From contig CALFHG010000043.1 in assembly GCA_937875805.1 (NCBI GenBank), positions 1-6,793 on the forward strand: a DNA stretch of 6,793 bases, read 5' to 3'. The stretch's first letter is position 1. Each line of letters begins with the position of its first letter. The translations under genes and the position numbers were made by a program. This document shows, piece by piece, positions 1 through 4,350 of this stretch. The stretch is from an uncultured Nitrosopumilaceae archaeon. GTDB lineage: Archaea; Thermoproteota; Nitrososphaeria; Nitrososphaerales; Nitrosopumilaceae. Under the pieces are notes generated by a model. It was not told the DNA's origin and ran no database searches. It saw only the letters and a program-made list of their open reading frames with translations.

Positions 1-482
1 GCAAAATCCATCCATATGTGTAAGAAAAACACAATCACTATGCCTGAAAATGCCCATATCCACATCGCATCAGAAATTAACTTGAATCCTATTGTTAACC
101 ACCATATTATAAAAAATGGATTCAATGCACTGAGAATTATTCCTGTAACTAATGGACCATGTTTTGGTGTTGATGTAATATTTTTGTTATTTTGTAACAC
201 TGTTTTGATTTGAACTAGTGCAAAAACAAAAAGTGTAATTGCTCCAACTACGGATATTATCATTCTAAATTCTGGAAATATTTCTAATGAAAATACTCCA
301 ATCCCTAATAGAATAACTAATGGAAACTCTACAATTGTGTGACCTATTGCCATTTTGATACCTGACTTTGCTCCTTCTCGTAATCCGTACGAAATATTTG
401 CTGCAAAGAGTGGCCCTGGAGCCATTACTCCTGATGCCGAAATTACAATCACTATAATTGCAAATTCAATAATCTCAGTCAT
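1..482 (-). CDS. LysE/RhtB-family amino-acid exporter, partial
   Basis: The gene reads leftward and runs off the window, leaving the first 160 residues of a protein whose family is usually about 200-210 aa. The translation is mostly hydrophobic, with membrane segments near residues 5-27, 45-66, 73-93, 112-133 and 141-158. It has the N-terminal APGPLF motif (21-26) followed by a glycine-rich turn (SYGLREGAKSG, 31-41), and the NPFFIIWW motif (121-128). These are hallmarks of LysE/RhtB translocators, which export amino acids or related small molecules across the cytoplasmic membrane by secondary transport. The substrate cannot be told. The ATG at 482-480 is the only sensible start, because an in-frame TAA lies four codons upstream. 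The gene follows the PAC2 gene after a 47-bp gap with a TATA-like box at the right distance for a leaderless mRNA. Family assignment is confident; substrate and exact topology are not. Confidence 0.85.
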   Translation of the reverse strand, partial: MTEIIEFAIIVIVISASGVMAPGPLFAANISYGLREGAKSGIKMAIGHTIVEFPLVILLGIGVFSLEIFPEFRMIISVVGAITLFVFALVQIKTVLQNNKNITSTPKHGPLVTGIILSALNPFFIIWWLTIGFKLISDAMWIWAFSGIVIVFFLHIWMDF

Positions 483-506
483 TACTTTTTGATGTTATTT
501 AATTAT

Positions 507-514
507 GAAATAAA
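507..514 (-). promoter_or_regulatory. Putative TATA box for the LysE-family gene
   Basis: On the minus strand the sequence TTTATTTC is centred about 28 bp upstream of the ATG at 482. This is the spacing expected for an archaeal TATA box driving a leaderless transcript. The whole region is AT-rich, so a chance match is possible, and read-through from the PAC2 gene could also serve this gene. Confidence 0.4.
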
Positions 515-529
515 CTTGATTGAAAAATA

Positions 530-1243
530 CTATCTATACATGGAATTTTTGAGATCTTTTGACTCTACTTGTGCTTCTTTAATTATACTCTCTGCCTTTT
601 CGGCTTCTTTTTGTAATGATGGAATATCACAAGATACTCTTGGAATTAATTTTGACATTGCCATGCATAATTTGGCACTTGATTTGAAATCTGGCCCTTC
701 TCCATTGGTATGGAAAATTATTACAATGACGTCTTGATTTGACATACTTCCTTCGTTCAGTAGTATTCCTGGAATCCCTGGAACTGTCCCATGATCTAAA
801 ACTTTGAGTCCTGCTTCCCTCACTTTGTTTCTTGCAGAATCTGTACTTCCAATACCAATCATTTCTTCATCACCTGTTGGTGATTTTATTGCAATGCTAC
901 TGATAATTAATTTTATTTTGTGTTGTTTTGCCCATGACAACATTGTTTCTGCTGTAATTCTATGTAGTGATTGATCTAGAGTTAGATATGATAAAAATAC
1001 TCCCACTTTTAATTCCTCATTCACAAAAATTCTTGTTGGGAAATTTGGTTTCCCATCTTTGACAATACTCATTGGTGGAAAAGTTTCAGAATCAATTACT
1101 CCTCCAAGTTCAAATTGAGATGTATGAATCATTGATTCAGTTGCAATTGCACTGGTAAATCCTACTGATGGAAATCCATCAATTAGATAACCTCCTTCTA
1201 AATTTATTTTTTTAATTTCTCTAATTTTGATTTTAGGACTCAA
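530..1243 (-). CDS. PAC2-family proteasome assembly chaperone homologue
   Basis: This 237-aa protein belongs to the PAC2 superfamily, which includes eukaryotic proteasome assembly chaperone 2 and the archaeal Pba proteins. The N-terminal GGYLIDGFPSVGF segment (17-29) followed by SAIATESMI (31-39) is the typical PAC2 opening. The central strand IKLIISSIAI (110-119) and the GTVPGIPGILLNEG loop (152-165) also fit. The last 30 residues are charged and helical-looking and end in Met-Tyr-Arg, which matches the hydrophobic-Tyr-any (HbYX) tail that docks proteasome activators into the 20S alpha ring. The likely role is cytoplasmic: assisting assembly or opening of the 20S proteasome. The start is a TTG at 1243-1241. 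An in-frame TGA lies only two codons upstream and no ATG or GTG is available before the conserved region. The gene lies 43 bp downstream of deoxyhypusine synthase. The family is clear; chaperone versus activator is inference. Confidence 0.88.
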   Translation of the reverse strand: MSPKIKIREIKKINLEGGYLIDGFPSVGFTSAIATESMIHTSQFELGGVIDSETFPPMSIVKDGKPNFPTRIFVNEELKVGVFLSYLTLDQSLHRITAETMLSWAKQHKIKLIISSIAIKSPTGDEEMIGIGSTDSARNKVREAGLKVLDHGTVPGIPGILLNEGSMSNQDVIVIIFHTNGEGPDFKSSAKLCMAMSKLIPRVSCDIPSLQKEAEKAESIIKEAQVESKDLKNSMYR

Positions 1244-1265
1244 TGATCATTTTACATATTGATCA
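1244..1265. promoter_or_regulatory. 22-bp imperfect dyad next to the PAC2 start
   Basis: Two copies of the self-complementary hexamer TGATCA (1244-1249 and 1260-1265) are separated by 10 bp, roughly one helical turn. The inner copy lies within a perfect 10-bp palindrome, AATGATCATT (1242-1251), which overlaps the TTG start codon. The position, covering the expected transcription start, would suit a repressor operator. It could also be chance in AT-rich DNA; no regulator is identified. Confidence 0.3.
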
Positions 1266-1282
1266 AATAATAGCTTTTATCT
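1266..1282 (-). promoter_or_regulatory. Possible internal promoter for the PAC2 gene
   Basis: The minus strand here reads GATAAAAGCTATTATTT. TATTATTT is centred about 27 bp upstream of the TTG start, and the purine/A-rich stretch before it could act as a BRE. The match is weak. The preceding deoxyhypusine synthase gene has no T-tract after its stop, so co-transcription is equally likely. Confidence 0.3.
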
Positions 1283-1286
1283 CAAA

Positions 1287-2228
1287 CTATTTTTGTAGTT
1301 TTGAAAGCAATGCAGCATAAATGAATGGTAAAATTGTTGTCACTTCTGCATGTAGTGTTGATTGTTTTGCTATTTGCGTTACTTTTCCCCAAGAAATTGC
1401 TTCTCTTACTAGTGCACCACTTAGACTGCCATCGAATTCTTGAGCCGTGGTGATATAAAATGCATAATCCAAACCTTCTCTGTATTGATTCCACCACAAT
1501 GTGTGGTGTTTTGAAATTCCACCACCAATCATGAATGCTCCTGATTTTTCTGCTTTGAAAATTAAACCTGATAACAAATTTGCATCCCCTACTATGTTTA
1601 ATTTGAAATCGGCATGTTTTTGTGTAAATAACCAAATTTGACTTCCTACTGCACCATCCATTATTCCTGGAACTACTACGTCGATATCATTTTTGTATGC
1701 CCAATAAAGAAATGAATCTTCACCTAAATGTTTCCCAATCATTTTGCATATCTCAGCTGTAGTCATCTCTTTGATTCCATTTTGATATTCTTCTTCTAAG
1801 AATCCCTGCATCTTTTCCTCAATTAGTGGTCCATAACTATCCATTGGAACTAGAACGTTTCCTAATCTGTGAATATTTTGATTTGCTAATTCCATATCAT
1901 TCATTGTAAAGTCACCTTCTTTGTAATGTGAAAAATGTCTAGCAATGTCATGATCTAAAGCACCGCATGTTGTAATTACAACATCAAACCATTTGTTTTT
2001 GATCATGTCTTTGATGATTCCTCTTAACCCTGTTGATACGACCGCACCAACAAATGAAACAAATCTCAAACATTGTTTATCTGAAATCATTTCTGTCAAA
2101 ATTTCCAAGCCACTAGATAGGTTTACTGATTCAAATCCACCTGATTGTGACAACTCTTCAAAAATTTTTTCTAAAGATGTGGTTGAATCAATCTGAATAT
2201 CTTTTACTGGGCGGCCAGGATTTATCAT
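1287..2228 (-). CDS. dys: Deoxyhypusine synthase
   Basis: This 313-aa cytoplasmic enzyme transfers the aminobutyl group of spermidine, using NAD, to one lysine of translation factor aIF5A. This is the first step of hypusine formation. The family signatures are in order: FVGAVVSTGLRGII (59-72), TTCGALDHDIAR (86-97), VVVPGIMDGAVGSQ (184-197), and the active-site block GGGISKHH (235-242). In that block Lys240 aligns with the lysine that carries the enzyme-substrate intermediate in characterised deoxyhypusine synthases. AQEFDGSLSGA (262-272) and EAISWGK (276-282) follow. The intact catalytic lysine argues against the bacterial DHS-like or homospermidine synthase branch. Length is normal for archaeal members. 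The ATG at 2228-2226 is supported by a TATA-like box 28 bp upstream. It is the first gene of the possible leftward unit with the PAC2 and LysE genes. aIF5A itself is not in the window. Confidence 0.95.
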   Translation of the reverse strand: MINPGRPVKDIQIDSTTSLEKIFEELSQSGGFESVNLSSGLEILTEMISDKQCLRFVSFVGAVVSTGLRGIIKDMIKNKWFDVVITTCGALDHDIARHFSHYKEGDFTMNDMELANQNIHRLGNVLVPMDSYGPLIEEKMQGFLEEEYQNGIKEMTTAEICKMIGKHLGEDSFLYWAYKNDIDVVVPGIMDGAVGSQIWLFTQKHADFKLNIVGDANLLSGLIFKAEKSGAFMIGGGISKHHTLWWNQYREGLDYAFYITTAQEFDGSLSGALVREAISWGKVTQIAKQSTLHAEVTTILPFIYAALLSKLQK

Positions 2229-2251
2229 GATTATTTTGTATGTTTGTACCG

Positions 2252-2260
2252 AATATAAAA
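2252..2260 (-). promoter_or_regulatory. TATA box for deoxyhypusine synthase
   Basis: The minus strand reads TTTTATATT, centred about 28 bp upstream of the ATG at 2228. It is a close match to the archaeal TATA consensus at the distance expected for a leaderless mRNA. No Shine-Dalgarno-like sequence precedes the ATG, which fits that reading. Confidence 0.6.
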
Positions 2261-2303
2261 TTCTGCCTTTGACACTGGAATTCTTTTAAATTATCTAGGG
2301 AAA

Positions 2304-2311
2304 CTTTAAAC
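2304..2311 (+). promoter_or_regulatory. BRE/TATA box for inositol-phosphate synthase
   Basis: CTTTAAAC is preceded by the purine-rich GGGAAA (2298-2303), resembling a BRE-plus-TATA element. Its centre is about 28 bp upstream of the ATG at 2336, again suggesting leaderless transcription. An upstream ATG (2325) opens a four-codon reading frame that ends at a TGA overlapping the real start. It lies too close to the TATA box to be in the transcript if initiation occurs at the usual distance. Confidence 0.6.
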
Positions 2312-2335
2312 CTCCCTTACAATAATGAATTTTAA

Positions 2336-3430
2336 ATGACTGATAGAATTAAAGTTGGTTTAGTAGGTATAGGTAATTGTTTTTCAGGATTAATTCAAGG
2401 AATTGAATATTATAGAAAAAATCCTTCCCAAGAAGTAACTGGGATTATTCACGATAAACTAGCCGGATATGGAATTCATGATATTGATTTTGTTTGTGGA
2501 TTTGATGTTGGTGAAAACAAAGTTGGCAAGTTTTTGCATGAGGCAATTTATGAATATCCCAACATGGTTGATTGGATTGCAAAAGATGATTTGCCAAAAA
2601 GTGATGCTAAAATCTATGAGAGTCCTATTCTAGATGGTGTGGGAGTCTGGGTGGAAAATAGAATCAAACCTATTACAAGTACTAAAACTACTGAACAAAT
2701 TGCTGAGGAAGTAAAACAAATTATCAAAGAAAAAGGTGTTGAAATTATTGTATCTTACTTGCCAGTAGGTTCTGATAAGGTAACTGAATTCTGGGCTCAA
2801 ATTTGTTTAGATACAAAAACTGCATTTGTAAATTGTATCCCGTCTTTTATTGCATCCGATGAAAAATGGGCTAAAAAGTTTGAGGATGCAAATGTTCCTT
2901 GTATTGGTGATGATATCAAAGGACAAGTCGGTGCTACTATTGTACATAGAACTTTGGCTAAACTTTGTAGTGATAGAGGAACAAAAATTGAAAAGACATA
3001 CCAAATCAACGTTGGAGGTAATACTGATTTCTTAAACATGAAAGAACAAGACAGATTAGCATCAAAAAGAATTTCTAAAACTGAAAGTGTTCAAAGTCAA
3101 CTCAAAGAAAGATTAGATGATGATCAAATCTATGTTGGTCCTTCAGACTTTATTCCATTCTTAGGTAATACAAAACTCATGTTTATGAGAATTGAAGGTA
3201 GACAATGGGCAAATATTCCATATAATATGGAAGTACGTTTAGAAGTTGATGATAAAGCAAATTCTGCAGGTATTGTAATTGATGCCATTAGATTGGCAAG
3301 AATTGCTCTTGATCGAGGTATTGGTGGACCAATCAAACCTGCTAGTGCATATTTGATGAAACATCCTATAGAACAAACTTCTGATGTTAAAGCAAAAGAT
3401 GCTTGTGAAAAATTTGTTGCAGGCGACTAG
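2336..3430 (+). CDS. ino1: Inositol-3-phosphate synthase (MIPS)
   Basis: This 364-aa NAD-dependent enzyme converts D-glucose 6-phosphate to 1D-myo-inositol 3-phosphate in the cytoplasm. In archaea this product feeds inositol-containing phospholipid head groups such as archaetidylinositol. The Rossmann glycine motif is GLVGIGNCFSGLIQGI (8-23). Conserved blocks follow: SYLPVGSD (140-147), the GDDIKGQVGATIVHRTL motif (191-207) with a probable active-site lysine (Lys195), INVGGNTDFLNM (224-235), SDFIPFLGNTK (270-280) and a C-terminal GGPIKPASAYLMKHP (330-344). The length fits the short archaeal/actinobacterial form, not the roughly 500-aa eukaryotic form. The ATG is supported by the upstream TATA box, and the NAD motif begins eight residues in. 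The gene is divergent from deoxyhypusine synthase and convergent with the nitrilase gene. Its TAG stop directly abuts the other gene's stop codon. Confidence 0.95.
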   Translation: MTDRIKVGLVGIGNCFSGLIQGIEYYRKNPSQEVTGIIHDKLAGYGIHDIDFVCGFDVGENKVGKFLHEAIYEYPNMVDWIAKDDLPKSDAKIYESPILDGVGVWVENRIKPITSTKTTEQIAEEVKQIIKEKGVEIIVSYLPVGSDKVTEFWAQICLDTKTAFVNCIPSFIASDEKWAKKFEDANVPCIGDDIKGQVGATIVHRTLAKLCSDRGTKIEKTYQINVGGNTDFLNMKEQDRLASKRISKTESVQSQLKERLDDDQIYVGPSDFIPFLGNTKLMFMRIEGRQWANIPYNMEVRLEVDDKANSAGIVIDAIRLARIALDRGIGGPIKPASAYLMKHPIEQTSDVKAKDACEKFVAGD

Positions 3431-4168
3431 TCATTGAAACTTGTTAGAATCTAAAAATCTACTTTTTCTGCTCTTCTCATATTTGTCTAGATTGAATTCT
3501 TTGGATATTCCTGATTCTCCATTTAATTTGAAAACTTTGGTTGTTACTACTTTATTGTTTTCTGACAAATCTACTATGAGGCTACTCCCTCCAAATCGTT
3601 GACTTTCTACATTTGCTGCAATAATTGGTATTCTGTTTTCTAGCGCTCTTACCTGCACATACATCTGCCATGGCTGAATTCCTCTTTTGACTATTCTGCT
3701 AGGAGAAAATAGCACTTGGGCTCCTTTTTTTACAAACGTATGTGCTACATTGGGAAATACCATGTCATAACAAATCACAATCCCGAATTTACAGGCTGTA
3801 TTGAATATTTTAGTCTCATTTCCAGGCTTTACGTTGTCTTTTTCATAGTCAAAAGGGTGAATTTTTTCCTGTCTGCCTATGAATTCTCCATTTGGTCCAA
3901 TGACTGGTGAAATAATTGATGTTTTTTCCTTGGTAATTTCATAAAATGCTCCTGGAATTATGGTCATGGAAAATTCTTTTGCTATTTTCTTAAAATCTGA
4001 AAACTCTAAATCAAAATCACTGATCTCATTATTTTTGAGCCATTGCTCTGGCAGGCATACAATGTCTGTGTTATTTCTTCCTAATTTTTTAAGAATTTTT
4101 ACAGCTTGCGCAATTCCTTTTTGATTTGTACTTTGTGATGTAGTTTGTATTAATCCAAGCTTGACCAT
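3431..4168 (-). CDS. Carbon-nitrogen hydrolase (nitrilase superfamily)
   Basis: This 245-aa protein hydrolyses a non-peptide C-N bond, most likely of an amide or carbamoyl compound; the substrate is unknown. The catalytic triad of the superfamily is complete: Glu41 in CLPEQW (38-43), Lys102 in RQEKIHPF (99-106) and Cys133 in VICYDMVFP (131-139). The structural block RALENRIPIIAANV (174-187), characteristic of these enzymes, is also present. The size suits a stand-alone amidohydrolase of the Nit or N-carbamoyl-putrescine amidase type, with no fused synthetase domain. There is no signal peptide, so it should be cytoplasmic. The ATG at 4168-4166 begins right at the family's first strand (VKLGLIQ) and has a TATA-like box 27 bp upstream. 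It is transcribed alone, towards inositol-phosphate synthase. The ω-amidase, carbamoylputrescine amidase and aliphatic amidase options cannot be separated by eye. Confidence 0.9.
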   Translation of the reverse strand: MVKLGLIQTTSQSTNQKGIAQAVKILKKLGRNNTDIVCLPEQWLKNNEISDFDLEFSDFKKIAKEFSMTIIPGAFYEITKEKTSIISPVIGPNGEFIGRQEKIHPFDYEKDNVKPGNETKIFNTACKFGIVICYDMVFPNVAHTFVKKGAQVLFSPSRIVKRGIQPWQMYVQVRALENRIPIIAANVESQRFGGSSLIVDLSENNKVVTTKVFKLNGESGISKEFNLDKYEKSRKSRFLDSNKFQ

Positions 4169-4189
4169 GATTTTAGAATTGGTTCTTAG

Positions 4190-4198
4190 TAATTATAG
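4190..4198 (-). promoter_or_regulatory. Putative TATA box for the nitrilase gene
   Basis: The minus strand reads CTATAATTA, centred about 26-27 bp upstream of the ATG at 4168, consistent with a leaderless archaeal promoter. No Shine-Dalgarno-like sequence is seen before the ATG. Confidence 0.5.
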
Positions 4199-4205
4199 TA
4201 GGCGT

Positions 4206-4226
4206 AATGATGCGATCATTTTTTTT
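4206..4226 (+). repeat. Perfect 6-bp inverted repeat followed by T8
   Basis: AATGAT (4206-4211) and ATCATT (4215-4220) are perfect inverted copies around a GCG centre, and the right arm runs into an eight-T tract (4219-4226). On the plus strand this looks like a small intrinsic terminator, although the stem is short and AT-rich. As DNA it is a palindrome just upstream of the nitrilase TATA box, where a regulator could bind. Neither role is proven. Confidence 0.35.
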
Positions 4227-4332
4227 GAAAATTATTATTCTAATTACTACCGCTACGAAAAATATCATAACACAACAAGAAAAATTAATCAATTCTGTCA
4301 ACTAAACTTGTTAATCATCGATTATCCTACAT

Positions 4333-4338
4333 GGTGAG
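4333..4338 (+). promoter_or_regulatory. Possible Shine-Dalgarno for SMC
   Basis: GGTGAG can pair with the anti-Shine-Dalgarno end of 16S rRNA (CACCUCC type). It lies 12 bases before the TTG start, a little farther than usual. It overlaps an out-of-frame ATG (4331), so it is only weak support for a leadered SMC mRNA. Confidence 0.3.
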
Positions 4339-4350
4339 ATATTATCATCA

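Larger units (their letters stand above)
4169..4350. other. 182-bp divergent intergenic region, nitrilase/SMC
   Basis: This is the longest stretch without a gene. It holds the nitrilase promoter on the left, a small hairpin-plus-T-tract palindrome (4206-4226), and a second small inverted repeat (TAATC-ATC-GATTA, 4312-4324). Next to the SMC gene there is a GGTGAG motif. No convincing TATA box lies 27 bp before the SMC start; AAAATTAATC (4281-4290) is one candidate that would give a leadered transcript. I see no tRNA, and no small ORF that looks real. Confidence 0.6.

Noticed and set aside
16..213. Plus-strand 65-aa ORF at the left edge
   Set aside because: It is antisense to the LysE-family gene, which has clear family motifs on the minus strand.
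489..737. Plus-strand 82-aa ORF across the PAC2/LysE gap
   Set aside because: It mostly overlaps the PAC2 gene antisense and shows no family motif.
1282..1635. 117-aa minus-strand ORF inside the deoxyhypusine synthase gene
   Set aside because: It lies in another frame of a gene with all its family motifs, and its His/Lys/Arg-rich composition resembles no known family. It is a shadow frame.
2797..3336. Minus-strand and alternate-frame ORFs inside the inositol-phosphate synthase gene
   Set aside because: They overlap a complete, well-recognised enzyme and have no promoter or recognisable motifs.
4312..4324. Inverted repeat TAATC-ATC-GATTA before the SMC gene
   Set aside because: Five-bp arms in AT-rich DNA are expected by chance, and nothing else marks it as a site.
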